Numbered from the stretch's first letter, positions 8,128-18,436 are shown. The stretch is DNA of 32,364 nt from Chitinophagaceae bacterium (GCA_013694745.1 JACDBU010000166.1:1-32364), one strand, 5' to 3'. Notes: generated by a model from the letters alone, not told the origin. Made by a program: numbers and translations.

Positions 8128-8799
8128 TCAGTTTTCGTAAGCTGTATTCATTTCCTGTATCAATGACAGGATCTTATCCCTCCCTGTTTTTTTTAATGAG
8201 CTGGTAACAAAATGCTGCGGCAAAAACTGCCACGTTTTTCTCATGGCTGCCAGGAACGATCTTACATTTTTACTTACAATAGCCTGGGTTTCTTTATCGG
8301 ATTTGGTAAAGATCAAAGTGAAGGGAATTTCCCATTTTTTTAATTGTTCCAGAAAAGCAAGGTCAATTTTTTGAGGCGAATGCCGTGCATCTATCAAAAT
8401 AAAAACATTAACAAGGTTGGTTCTTTTGCGAAGATAATTTTCTATCATCTGCTCCCATCTTCTCCTGCTGCTTTGAGAAATTTTTGCAAATCCATAACCC
8501 GGCAGGTCAACCAAATACCATAACCGCCCGGTGTTTCTTCGTGCCTTCCGGCCCGCATCTGCAACATTGCCTGCACCCGGATCGGTTGAGGATGATTCGA
8601 TGACAAAATGATTTATCATTTGCGTTTTGCCAGGTGAATTGGAAGTTTTAGCAAGTTTTTCATTATTACACAGCATATTAATGAGAGAAGATTTTCCAAC
8701 ATTGCTTCTCCCGATAAATGCATACTCCGGCCTGTCGGCCACAGGACACTTGGTAAAATCAGGACTACTGATAAGATAGCTTGCTGTTTTTATTATCAT
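8128..8799 (-). CDS. engB: Ribosome biogenesis GTP-binding protein YihA/YsxC/EngB
   Basis: PEYAFIGRSNVGKSSLINML, NSPGKTQMINHF, WYLVDLPGYGFAK, FTKSDK G-motifs; likely start is the second Met (MIIKTASYLISSPDFTKCP). Confidence 0.92.
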   Translation of the reverse strand: MIIKTASYLISSPDFTKCPVADRPEYAFIGRSNVGKSSLINMLCNNEKLAKTSNSPGKTQMINHFVIESSSTDPGAGNVADAGRKARRNTGRLWYLVDLPGYGFAKISQSSRRRWEQMIENYLRKRTNLVNVFILIDARHSPQKIDLAFLEQLKKWEIPFTLIFTKSDKETQAIVSKNVRSFLAAMRKTWQFLPQHFVTSSLKKTGRDKILSLIQEMNTAYEN

Positions 8800-8960
8800 A
8801 ATGCAAATTACAATCCTCTCCAATTTAATGAGCCAATTTAAAGATTAGAAAACTACTAATGTATTCAATGCCTTTTGATATGAGAAGATTGTCCTCAATG
8901 ATAAATTGTTAAATCCGGCAAAACAAAAATTTTTGAAAACATAAACTGGAAGCCGGAAAC

Positions 8961-8968
8961 TATCTTTG
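8961..8968 (+). promoter_or_regulatory. Bacteroidota-type -7 element (TAnnTTTG) upstream of ubiE/menG
   Basis: TATCTTTG immediately upstream of ATG 8975; no clearly spaced -33 element. Confidence 0.4.
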
Positions 8969-8974
8969 CGGCAT

Positions 8975-9718
8975 ATGTCATTGTACAAACATGATGCAAT
9001 TGTTCCTCTAATAAATTCACCTGACAGCAAGAAACAACAGGTAGAACAAATGTTTGATAAGATCGCGTTCAGGTATGATTTTCTAAATCATTTCCTAAGC
9101 GCAGGAATAGATGTTTGGTGGAGAAAAAAAGCCATTAAAGAACTTAAAAAGGTGCATCCCAAAGAAATGCTGGATGTGGCAACCGGTACCGCTGATATGG
9201 CTATACTGGCAAGTAAAATGCTTGGCCCTGTAAAGATCACCGGGATTGATATTAGTGAAGGAATGCTGGATATTGGAAAGAAAAAGGTTGAAAAACTGGA
9301 TCTCCAAAAAAAAATCGTCTTGTTAAAAGGGGACAGTGAAACAATATTTTTTGAAAAGAACTCGTTTGATGCGGTAACGGTGGCATTTGGTGTGCGTAAT
9401 TTTGAGAACCTGGAGAAAGGATTACAAGAAATATTAAGGGTATTAAAACCTGGTGGAAAGCTGGTGGTATTGGAGTTTACACGCCCTTCTTTACCCCTCA
9501 TCAAACAATTATATAACTTTTATCTTTCTGTACTTGCTCCAAAAGTTGGCAGGCTTTTTTCTAAGAATAATAGCGCTTATCAATACCTTAATGATTCGGT
9601 ACAAAAATTTCCAGAGAGAAAAATATTTGTTGAAATATTAAATAAGCTGGGATATAAAAACACTTCATGCAAACCACTGAGTTTAGGAATATGCAGTATT
9701 TATTGCGGAGAAAAATAG
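8975..9718 (+). CDS. ubiE: Demethylmenaquinone/ubiquinone methyltransferase
   Basis: DKIAFRYDFLNHFLSAGIDVWWRKKAIKEL, MLDVATGTADMAI, GIDISEGMLDIG, FGVRNFENLEKGLQEILRVLKPGGKLVVLEF. Confidence 0.93.
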   Translation: MSLYKHDAIVPLINSPDSKKQQVEQMFDKIAFRYDFLNHFLSAGIDVWWRKKAIKELKKVHPKEMLDVATGTADMAILASKMLGPVKITGIDISEGMLDIGKKKVEKLDLQKKIVLLKGDSETIFFEKNSFDAVTVAFGVRNFENLEKGLQEILRVLKPGGKLVVLEFTRPSLPLIKQLYNFYLSVLAPKVGRLFSKNNSAYQYLNDSVQKFPERKIFVEILNKLGYKNTSCKPLSLGICSIYCGEK

Positions 9719-10407
9719 CTATCCTTTTTACCGGGATAATTTTTTATGGCACCAGTAGTTTTGGACAACTCAACAATGTTGTTAACCAACCGGACCATGA
9801 TGATAAACCATATCATTTTGGCATTAACCTTGGCGTAAACTATTCACATTTTTCATTCACGCATCATCCCGAATTTTTGCAAAGGGATACGATAATGGAT
9901 GTTGAAAGCATCAATAGCCCTGGTTTGAACCTGGCCCTGTTGGTTAATATTCGCCTCGGCGAACATTGGGACCTCCGGCTGCACCCGGCCGATCTTACCT
10001 TCAGTGAAAAATCATTTCTTTATACAGAAAATTTTGGTGATGCACCAACCATCAAAAAATCTATTCAATCCATAACGGTTAGTTTCCCCGTACACCTGAA
10101 ATTTAGCAGTGACAGAATTAATAATTTTAAAGTGTATACAATTGGCGGGGTAAAATTTGATTACGACTTGGCAAGCAATGCCGGTGCAAAAAAAGCTGAA
10201 GAACTCATCAAATTAAAAAAGAGTGACTTTAGTGCCGAGCTTGGTGTGGGCTTTCATTTTTATTTCCCGGTATTTGTGTTAACGCCAGAAATTAAAGTAA
10301 GCTCGGGTTTGGTAAACCTGCACAGCCGCGATGAGAACCTCAGGTACTCAAATGTGATTGACAAGATCAATTCCAAAATGATCACCTTCTCCCTCACAGT
10401 TGAATAA
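9691..10407 (+). CDS. porT: PorT-like outer membrane beta-barrel protein (T9SS-associated)
   Basis: Signal peptide then KPYHFGINLGVNYSHFSFTHHPEFL...SINSPGLNLALLVNIRLGEHWDLRLHPADLTFSEKSF...GGVKFDYDLASN; downstream of and overlapping ubiE. Start taken as internal ATG 9691. Confidence 0.75.
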   Translation: MQYLLRRKIAILFTGIIFYGTSSFGQLNNVVNQPDHDDKPYHFGINLGVNYSHFSFTHHPEFLQRDTIMDVESINSPGLNLALLVNIRLGEHWDLRLHPADLTFSEKSFLYTENFGDAPTIKKSIQSITVSFPVHLKFSSDRINNFKVYTIGGVKFDYDLASNAGAKKAEELIKLKKSDFSAELGVGFHFYFPVFVLTPEIKVSSGLVNLHSRDENLRYSNVIDKINSKMITFSLTVE

Positions 10408-10415
10408 TTCCCTTT

Positions 10416-12137
10416 TTAATAATCGTATTCTCTCTTAAAAACATTCCAACGAATCCCAAATGTTACGAGGCTGGTATTGCTAACACCGGCAACACCATTT
10501 ATTTTAAAATTGCGGTATAAAATAGAGGTCTCTATAAAAAGATTTTCTCTAAGTTCGTATGCAATTTGCAAAGTAGTATTTATGCAGGTGGCTTCGCTTC
10601 CACTTCCTATCTTAAATCCATAATCCCGTGGCCTTGTTTGATAATTTTCCAGTGGGTCGCTGCCAAAATTTACACCAGCCGAATCTAGTCCCTGCTTATA
10701 ATATATGGCCCTTGCATTTATGTACCACTTAGGAGCGGGCTGGTATTTTGCAATCCCTATATATTCCTGGAAATTAGCACCGAGCGGATGTGCAAGCGGC
10801 TGGTTGTAGTGGGTATAGTTTGCAACTGAATCATAGTGTGAATAGGTGTAAGGCCGTACCCTGTTTGTTTCAAGTTGCAGATCAAGATTGTTTATTCCAA
10901 AGGCGTCTATGTATTTAAAGCCTCCCTGCAAGCCATATTTATTTGCCCAGTAGCCATCGTTTTTGGTGATATGCTTTAACTGGAATTCATCAAGCAAAAG
11001 CTGGCCATACAATTGTATGCGGTGAATAAGATTTGCTTTAAAATCAAGGCCTGCAACAGCATTATCCGGACTGCCAATAGTTCCTTCAACATGCCGTAAA
11101 AAAATGATCGGGTTCAAATATTGAAAGTCGAACCGGTTTCTTCTTCCGAAAATTACGCCTTCAAACAATCCTACATTAAGCCATTTAGTAACATTCATGC
11201 TGAGATGGTGCATGGCTGCATATTTCCTGTCGAGCAACGTATCTCCATTCTTAATGAACTGTGGCATCAGTTCCATGAATAAATTTTCATAGTTGAGCTT
11301 CCATATGCGTGTATTCACTTTCAAAAACAAATTGCTGTTTCCATAATCGCTTAAAAACAAACTACGGTACCCGTTACCAATAAAATTTTTATCATATCCA
11401 AACTGGAAATCGATATATTTTGTTGCATTGAAAGTTATGTATCCGCGTGCATCAAAATAATCAACGCCATCAGTTTTAAATTTTTTATAAAATCCCACAC
11501 CCGGCACTGCATGAAAAGCATTGATACGGCTTTGGAAGAATTGCGGGCCCCTTTCCTGGTTATCCGTGACAAAAGTGGAAAATCCTATTTTGTTTGCTAT
11601 CATACCCCGTGCAGTAACACCACGGCTGTTTAAAAATATTGCATGATCATAACCTGGCTCAACAGCCTGCTGAATTTGAAGTACGGGATTTACTGCAAGA
11701 AAAAAATCTTTTGTATTTACTTCCAGCAGGTTCACCTTTGTTTTATAAAAGGCATTGAATATTGGTTTTGCACTTACGAAATCTGCTTTGGACCCTGTAA
11801 CCCATTCTGAATTGTTCATGAGCAAACTATGCAGGTTATATTCATCAACACGGGTAAGATTAAGATCGGTCCATTGCCTGTATTTATCCTGCCCTGTAAC
11901 AGAATCGGCATAACCAAGGCGGGCACTATCAAGATATTCAGCCTGTCTTACTATAGCTTTACGGCTGTAAGGTTTGATTGTCGAAAAATTAAGGTCAGTA
12001 TTTTGTTGCTGTTTTATTTCAAGCCTGTCAATAAACTGGTAAGATTTTGTACCCTGGTCAAGGTAGGTAGATTGCGCCAAAGTAAAGGCAGGACAAATAA
12101 ATAGGGCTAGTCTGATTAAGCTTTTGATAATTTGCAT
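10416..12137 (-). CDS. Outer-membrane beta-barrel protein, possibly Wzi/gliding (RemB)-like
   Basis: Signal peptide ...LFICPAFTLAQ; alternating-hydrophobic barrel pattern; FGYDKNFIGNGYRSLFLSDYG segment; terminal aromatic ...FKREYDY. Confidence 0.55.
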   Translation of the reverse strand: MQIIKSLIRLALFICPAFTLAQSTYLDQGTKSYQFIDRLEIKQQQNTDLNFSTIKPYSRKAIVRQAEYLDSARLGYADSVTGQDKYRQWTDLNLTRVDEYNLHSLLMNNSEWVTGSKADFVSAKPIFNAFYKTKVNLLEVNTKDFFLAVNPVLQIQQAVEPGYDHAIFLNSRGVTARGMIANKIGFSTFVTDNQERGPQFFQSRINAFHAVPGVGFYKKFKTDGVDYFDARGYITFNATKYIDFQFGYDKNFIGNGYRSLFLSDYGNSNLFLKVNTRIWKLNYENLFMELMPQFIKNGDTLLDRKYAAMHHLSMNVTKWLNVGLFEGVIFGRRNRFDFQYLNPIIFLRHVEGTIGSPDNAVAGLDFKANLIHRIQLYGQLLLDEFQLKHITKNDGYWANKYGLQGGFKYIDAFGINNLDLQLETNRVRPYTYSHYDSVANYTHYNQPLAHPLGANFQEYIGIAKYQPAPKWYINARAIYYKQGLDSAGVNFGSDPLENYQTRPRDYGFKIGSGSEATCINTTLQIAYELRENLFIETSILYRNFKINGVAGVSNTSLVTFGIRWNVFKREYDY

Positions 12138-12169
12138 TGGATTTGATTAATTGATAATAATTTCAAGGT

Positions 12170-13522
12170 ATGCAAAAATATCTTTTTAAAAATATATCGG
12201 TGGTTAATGAAGGGAAAATATTTATTACAGATGTACTCATCGGTAAAGGAAGGATTGAAAAGATCGGCTCATCTGTTTCTGCAAAAGAAAAGATAACCGA
12301 GATACCCGGTGAAGGCCAAATGCTTTTACCCGGAATAATAGATGACCAGGTACATTTCAGAGAACCAGGGTTAACAGAAAAAGGCACCATATGCACTGAA
12401 AGCAAAGCAGCCGTAACAGGTGGTATCACGAGTTTTATGGAAATGCCAAACACCATTCCCAATGCATTGACCAAAGAACTGCTGGAAGAAAAATATGCGA
12501 TCGCTTCAAAAAATGCCCTGGCAAATTATTCATTCTACATGGGGGTAAGCAATAATAATCCGGATGATGTTTTAAGAATGAACAGCAGCAGAAAGAATAT
12601 TTGCGGCGTAAAAATTTTCATGGGATCCAGTACGGGGAATATGCTGGTGGACAAAGCTGAAACCCTGAATAAAATTTTTAGGGAAAGTGAACTTTTGATT
12701 GCCACCCATTGTGAAGATGAAAATATTATCAGCGAAAATTACCAGCGGATGAAAGAACAAAAGAAAAACCTGGAAGCCTCGGATCATCCTTTGATACGAA
12801 CTGATGAAGCATGTTACCGGTCTTCTTCATTTGCGGTTTCTCTTGCCAAAAAATATGGAAGCCGTTTGCATATTCTCCATATCTCAACTGAAAAAGAACT
12901 ACCATTATTCGAAAAAAATATCCCGCTGAAACAAAAGAAAATAACAACAGAAGTTTGCGTACATCATCTGCATTTTACGGCGGATGATTATGAAAAGCTT
13001 GGATATCTTATTAAATGTAACCCCGCAATAAAATCTTCTGCAAATAAAAGCGCTTTGTGGAAAGCCTTACTGGAAGACCGTTTGGATGTGATAGCAACTG
13101 ATCATGCTCCGCATTTATGGGATGAAAAACAACCCCCATATGAAAAAGCACATTCCGGGCTGCCCCTCGTGCAACATGCACTTCCCTTAATGTTGCGGTA
13201 TCACAAAGAGGGCAAAATTTCACTTGAAAAAATTGTTGAAAAAATGAGTCACGCTGTGGCAGATTGTTTCGCCATTGCAGACAGGGGTTACATCCGCGAA
13301 GGTTATTATGCCGACCTGGTAATGGTTGATATGAATGAAAAATTAACCGTAACAAAACAAAATATTTTATACAAATGTGGCTGGAGTCCTTTTGAAAATG
13401 AACTTTTTCCTGCATCTGTTACACATACTTTTGTAAATGGAAACTGCGTGTATGCCGGTCCAGGTTTTGATGGAAAATGGGATGAATCGGTAAAAGGAGA
13501 GCGATTGCATTTTAACAGGTAA
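12170..13522 (+). CDS. pyrC: Dihydroorotase (amidohydrolase family)
   Basis: LLPGIIDDQVHFREPGLTEKGTICTESKAAVTGGITSFMEMPNT, CGVKIFMGSSTGNMLV, ATHCEDENII, LHILHISTEKEL, VIATDHAPH. Confidence 0.88.
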   Translation: MQKYLFKNISVVNEGKIFITDVLIGKGRIEKIGSSVSAKEKITEIPGEGQMLLPGIIDDQVHFREPGLTEKGTICTESKAAVTGGITSFMEMPNTIPNALTKELLEEKYAIASKNALANYSFYMGVSNNNPDDVLRMNSSRKNICGVKIFMGSSTGNMLVDKAETLNKIFRESELLIATHCEDENIISENYQRMKEQKKNLEASDHPLIRTDEACYRSSSFAVSLAKKYGSRLHILHISTEKELPLFEKNIPLKQKKITTEVCVHHLHFTADDYEKLGYLIKCNPAIKSSANKSALWKALLEDRLDVIATDHAPHLWDEKQPPYEKAHSGLPLVQHALPLMLRYHKEGKISLEKIVEKMSHAVADCFAIADRGYIREGYYADLVMVDMNEKLTVTKQNILYKCGWSPFENELFPASVTHTFVNGNCVYAGPGFDGKWDESVKGERLHFNR

Positions 13523-13538
13523 ACTTAGTAACAGTAAA

Positions 13539-14855
13539 ATGGAAATAGACAAAACAACACTGAACGACCTTTCCGTTTTCAATCATGAAGAAGAATTTTC
13601 CATTTTTAATAAACTGGATTTCACGCGTACTATCGGTGGCATGGAAAGATTGTTTTATCAATTCAGCAGGCCACTTAACACCGTTGATGAAATAAATGCG
13701 GTTCAGCAAACGATCCAAATCATCGGGCAAAAAAAAGAGCTCTGGCCAGGGATGATCAGTAACGGCACAATCATGGTTATTCATAAATTTTACGAAACGG
13801 GTATTGATGCATTACCGTCCTATGCCACGGCCACTTCCGCCTATTCATATAAAATATTTCATGGGGCTGATTTTTCACTGGTAAAATATTCAACAGGCCA
13901 TGCTTTTGATTTTTTAAAAGGGATGAAGAAGATCATTGATATTTTTTTAGATGACAGCTGTCCTGCTTCTTTAAAAAAAATATTACAAAGTGCTGATTCC
14001 ATATTGAATAAAGAGCAACTGAAAATCGTTTTTAAAAAAGAAAAGAATGATGATCTTACTATGATCGATATGTTGCGGCTTGCAAATTTTATTCGTAATT
14101 ATTATAAGCAGAATGTATTTGAATTGATGGAGATCTATAATCAGCTTGATGCCTGGTACAGTATGGCACTGGCAATGGAAAAGTATGACCTTCATTTTCC
14201 CGTGTTTAGCAAAGATGAAGAGCCGGTAATTCAAGCAAAAGGATTGTATCATATTTTAGTGCCCGATCCTGTTTCTTATGATATAACGCTGAACCGTAAA
14301 TGCAATTTTATTTTTTTAACGGGCGCAAATATGGCAGGCAAAAGCACCTTCATAAAATCAGTTGGCGCTGCAGTTTTCCTGGCACATATTGGAATGGGAG
14401 TACCGGCAGTATCAATGCACCTTACTATGTTTGAAGGCATGCTGAGTAATATAAATGTGGTAGATAATATCTCTAAAGGAGAAAGTTATTTTTATAATGA
14501 AGTACAAAGAATAAAAAATACGATCTTAAAAATAAATGACCGCAGGAAATGGCTTATCCTTATAGATGAATTATTTAAAGGTACAAATGTGCAGGATGCT
14601 ATGAAATGCAGTGCTACCGTAATTGAAGGGCTGATAAAAATTAAAAATTCCCTCTTTATTCTTTCTACCCATCTTTACGAGATCGGGGAAGACCTGAAAA
14701 AATATCCCAACATCTCATTTAAATATTTTGAAACAACTGTTGAGGATGAGCAATTGAAATTCAGTTACCAGCTAATGAATGGGATCAGTAACGATCGGCT
14801 GGGTTACCTCATTTTAAAAAGAGAAAAAGTTATTGAACTGTTGGACGAATTATGA
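13539..14855 (+). CDS. Short MutS-family ATPase (MutS core + domain V only)
   Basis: Walker A FLTGANMAGKSTFIKSV, NVVDNISKGESYFYNEVQRIKN, LILIDELFKGTN, ILSTHLYEIG; only 438 aa, with no N-terminal mismatch-recognition domain visible. Confidence 0.85.
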   Translation: MEIDKTTLNDLSVFNHEEEFSIFNKLDFTRTIGGMERLFYQFSRPLNTVDEINAVQQTIQIIGQKKELWPGMISNGTIMVIHKFYETGIDALPSYATATSAYSYKIFHGADFSLVKYSTGHAFDFLKGMKKIIDIFLDDSCPASLKKILQSADSILNKEQLKIVFKKEKNDDLTMIDMLRLANFIRNYYKQNVFELMEIYNQLDAWYSMALAMEKYDLHFPVFSKDEEPVIQAKGLYHILVPDPVSYDITLNRKCNFIFLTGANMAGKSTFIKSVGAAVFLAHIGMGVPAVSMHLTMFEGMLSNINVVDNISKGESYFYNEVQRIKNTILKINDRRKWLILIDELFKGTNVQDAMKCSATVIEGLIKIKNSLFILSTHLYEIGEDLKKYPNISFKYFETTVEDEQLKFSYQLMNGISNDRLGYLILKREKVIELLDEL

Positions 14856-14950
14856 TCTTCAACATTTGGTTTGTTTTTCAACCTTACAATTGATGTGTTT
14901 TTCTCGCCCGCTAATGTCTATATCGGCGGGTAATTTACCTATTTTCAACC

Positions 14951-16492
14951 ATGCTCGTAAAAACCTTTGGGAGTGCAGTGTATGGAGTTGAAGCCATCAC
15001 CATTACTGTTGAAGTTAATGTTAGCAGCGGCAAATTTACTTCAATTGTTGGCCTTGCAGATAATGCAGTAAAGGAAAGCATGGAAAGAATGGAAAGTGCC
15101 ATCAAAGCAAACGGTTATCATTTTCCGCGCATAAAAGTTGTTGTAAATCTTGCCCCTGCGGATATACGGAAAAGTGGTACCGCCTTCGATCTGCCAATTG
15201 CTATTGGAACCCTTGCTGCTTCCGAACAATTAGAAAATCCTGAAAAGCTTTTGGATTATGTGATCATGGGAGAACTTAGTCTGGACGGTACCGTTAGGCC
15301 TATCAAAGGCGCCTTGCCCATTGCCATCCAGGCACGAAAAGAAAATTTTAAAGGGCTCATTCTCCCAAAAGAAAATGCACGCGAGGCTGCCATGGTTAAT
15401 AATTTGCAAGTGTATGGTGTGGGTCATATTTTAGATGTGATCAGTTTTTTTATTGATGAAAATTCATTGGCGCCCACGGTTGTAAATACCAGGGAAGAAT
15501 TTGCAAATGCACAAAGCGATTATGAAATTGATTTTTGTGATGTAAAAGGGCAGGAAAATATAAAACGTGCTTTGGAAATAGCGGCTGCAGGCGGGCATAA
15601 TGCCATTTTAATTGGCCCGCCTGGCGCTGGCAAAACTATGCTGGCAAAGCGTTTGCCTACAATTCTTCCGCCACTTACTTTACCGGAAGCCCTGGAGACT
15701 ACAAAAATTCACAGCGTGGCGGGCAAGCTTCCCGAAAATGCAACACTCATTTCTAAACGCCCTTTTCGTTCACCGCACCATACCATTTCCGATGCTGGTT
15801 TAGTGGGTGGCGGAGGCATTCCACAACCGGGTGAAATTTCACTGGCGCATAACGGTGTTTTATTTTTAGATGAATTACCCGAATTTAAAAGAACGGTTTT
15901 GGAAGTTATGCGGCAACCAATGGAGGAAAGAAAAATTACCATCTCGCGGGCAAAAGTTGCGCTCGAGTTTCCTGCAAGTTTTATGCTCATTGCATCTATG
16001 AATCCATGCCCTTGTGGTTTTTACAATCATCCCGAAAAAGAATGCAGTTGCCCACCCGGTGCGGTTCAGAAATACCTGAATAAAATTTCCGGTCCGCTTT
16101 TAGATCGGATCGATCTGCATGTAGAGGTTACGCCTGTTGCATTTACAGAATTATCATCAACGCAAATATTTGAAAAAAGCGAACGCATAAGAGAACGTGT
16201 TATTGCGGCCATGGATAAACAGGCAGAGCGCTATAAAAATAATCCCGGCGTTTATTGCAATGCACAGATGAGCAGTAAAATGCTTAAGGAAATTTGCGTG
16301 ATATCTCAGGCTGGTTCCAATCTTTTAAAAGTGGCCATGGAAAAATTAAATCTTTCTGCAAGAGCGTACGACAGGATCTTAAAAGTTAGCAGAACCATTG
16401 CAGACTTAGCCGGAAGTGATGAAATAAAAGTTGAACATCTTGCTGAGGCCATCCAGTATCGCAGCCTGGACAGGGAAGGATGGGCAGGGTAA
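14951..16492 (+). CDS. YifB/ComM family Mg-chelatase-like AAA ATPase
   Basis: IVGLADNAVKESMERM, FDLPIAIGTLAA, GGHNAILIGPPGAGKTMLAKRLPTILP, RPFRSPHHTISDAGLVGGG, MNPCPCGFYNHPEKECSCPPGAVQKYLNKISGPLLDRID. Confidence 0.93.
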   Translation: MLVKTFGSAVYGVEAITITVEVNVSSGKFTSIVGLADNAVKESMERMESAIKANGYHFPRIKVVVNLAPADIRKSGTAFDLPIAIGTLAASEQLENPEKLLDYVIMGELSLDGTVRPIKGALPIAIQARKENFKGLILPKENAREAAMVNNLQVYGVGHILDVISFFIDENSLAPTVVNTREEFANAQSDYEIDFCDVKGQENIKRALEIAAAGGHNAILIGPPGAGKTMLAKRLPTILPPLTLPEALETTKIHSVAGKLPENATLISKRPFRSPHHTISDAGLVGGGGIPQPGEISLAHNGVLFLDELPEFKRTVLEVMRQPMEERKITISRAKVALEFPASFMLIASMNPCPCGFYNHPEKECSCPPGAVQKYLNKISGPLLDRIDLHVEVTPVAFTELSSTQIFEKSERIRERVIAAMDKQAERYKNNPGVYCNAQMSSKMLKEICVISQAGSNLLKVAMEKLNLSARAYDRILKVSRTIADLAGSDEIKVEHLAEAIQYRSLDREGWAG

Positions 16493-16552
16493 CATGCTGG
16501 TACCTGTTTTTCAATAATTTATATTCTCGTAAATTGCATTCTAATTTTTTCT

Positions 16553-18373
16553 ATGAAATTATTGATGTCGTATTTAAGGCCGTATCGCTGGCTTGTAGCG
16601 TTGGCATTAGGACTTGCTGCAGTGAACCAGATTTTTTCAATGCTGGATCCACTGATCTTTGGTAAGCTATATGATAAATTTGCTATCCATCCCACACAGG
16701 TGGGGCATTTAGATAAACTGCATCACTTTATTGTTGAAAGAGAAAGAAGCCATTCAGAATTTGTATGGGGCGTAATGGGTTACCTCGGGCTGCTTATCAG
16801 CGTAGCTATGATCTCGCGAATAGCAAAAGCATTCCAGGATTATTTCAGCAATGTTATTGTTCAAAAATTCGGCGCCAAACTTTTTACCGAAGGTTTACAA
16901 CATTCAATGAAATTGCCTTACCAGGATTTTGAAGACCAACGCAGCGGTGAAACATTATCTATACTTACAAAAGCGAGAACAGATACGGAAAGGTTCATCG
17001 TTTCATTTATCAATATAATATTTGGTCTTTTTGTAGGGATCATTGTGGTAACGGTTTATTCATTTTCATTGCATTGGGCTATAATGCCGGTTTTTGTGGG
17101 AGGCATTATTTTATTATCCCTGCTTACGAGCATCCTCAGCAAGAAAATAAAAGTGATACAAAAAAATATTGTAAAAGAAACCACTTCCCTAGCGGGTTCC
17201 ACAACCGAATCTTTGCGGAATATTGAACTGGTTAAAAGTCTCGGACTTACGGGGCAGGAAGTAAAAAGGCTGAATAATAATACTTATAAAATCCTTGGCC
17301 TCGAATTAAGAAAAGTAAAAAGCATACGCTCCATCAGCTTTATCCAGGGCACTTTTGTAAACCTTTTACGGCAATCCATTATGTTCATGTTATTGATGCT
17401 TGTATTTGGTAATGTGATCACACCGGGACAGGTTATGACCCTCACCTTTTATTCATTTTTTATTTTCGGACCTTTACAGGAAATAGGCAACATCATAATT
17501 TCTTACAGGGAAACAGAAGCCTCCCTTAATAATTTTGATGTGCTCATGAAAAAAGCACCTGAGCTTAAACCCCTTACGCCTACTCATTTTGGCGCCATTG
17601 AAGAGCTGGAGTTCGTGAATGTAAAATTCAAACATCAGTCTGCCACACAGCCTGCCCTTAACAACATAAGCTTTGATGTTAAGACTGGCGAAACCATTGC
17701 ATTTGTTGGTCCCTCCGGTTCGGGCAAAACAACTTTGGTAAAATTGCTGGTGGGATTATACATACCACTTGAAGGAAAAATATTATACAATAACATTGAT
17801 GGAAAAGATATAGATTTCGATACACTTCGTACACAGATCGGCTTTGTAACGCAGGATACGCAACTGTTTGCAGGTTCCATAAAAGAAAATTTATTATTTG
17901 TAAATCCTGATGCAACAGATGCCGACGTGCTCGATGTTTTACAAAAGGCTTCCTGCACCAGCCTGCTTTCCCGCGCTGATAACGGTATCGATACCCTGAT
18001 CGGTGAAGGCGGCATAAAAATTTCGGGCGGAGAAAAGCAAAGACTATCTATTGCCAGGGCACTCCTGCGCAAGCCGCATTTACTGATATTTGATGAAGCA
18101 ACTTCTTCCCTTGATTCACTCACCGAAGAAGAAATTACCAATACGATCAAAAAAGTTTCATCGCAACAGGAGCAGATAACCGTTTTGATCGCGCACAGGC
18201 TCAGTACCATCATGCATGCAGACAGGATATATGTTTTGGAAAAAGGGGATGTTATAGAAACAGGCACCCATGAAAGTCTAATTGGCCAGATGGGATTATA
18301 TTATGCAATGTGGCGCCAGCAGATAGGAGAAAGAAAAAAAATTGCAGAGCCACCGGCGCCTGTTATGAATTAA
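16553..18373 (+). CDS. ABC transporter, fused permease/ATP-binding protein (MsbA/MDR-like half transporter)
   Basis: N-terminal TM domain; FVGPSGSGKTTLVKLLVG, ISGGEKQRLSIARALLRKPHLLIFDEATSSLD, LIAHRLSTI. Confidence 0.93.
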   Translation: MKLLMSYLRPYRWLVALALGLAAVNQIFSMLDPLIFGKLYDKFAIHPTQVGHLDKLHHFIVERERSHSEFVWGVMGYLGLLISVAMISRIAKAFQDYFSNVIVQKFGAKLFTEGLQHSMKLPYQDFEDQRSGETLSILTKARTDTERFIVSFINIIFGLFVGIIVVTVYSFSLHWAIMPVFVGGIILLSLLTSILSKKIKVIQKNIVKETTSLAGSTTESLRNIELVKSLGLTGQEVKRLNNNTYKILGLELRKVKSIRSISFIQGTFVNLLRQSIMFMLLMLVFGNVITPGQVMTLTFYSFFIFGPLQEIGNIIISYRETEASLNNFDVLMKKAPELKPLTPTHFGAIEELEFVNVKFKHQSATQPALNNISFDVKTGETIAFVGPSGSGKTTLVKLLVGLYIPLEGKILYNNIDGKDIDFDTLRTQIGFVTQDTQLFAGSIKENLLFVNPDATDADVLDVLQKASCTSLLSRADNGIDTLIGEGGIKISGGEKQRLSIARALLRKPHLLIFDEATSSLDSLTEEEITNTIKKVSSQQEQITVLIAHRLSTIMHADRIYVLEKGDVIETGTHESLIGQMGLYYAMWRQQIGERKKIAEPPAPVMN

Positions 18374-18436
18374 GACAAAAAAAATTGCCCTCTTACTTTA
18401 TAACAAAGTAATGAAGATGAAAAATTAAACCTGCAA

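Noticed and set aside
14907-14930. CCCGC-N14-GCGGG hairpin between the MutS-like and YifB genes as terminator or riboswitch
   Set aside because: Only 5 bp stem, no T-tract and no recognisable riboswitch core; could be chance.
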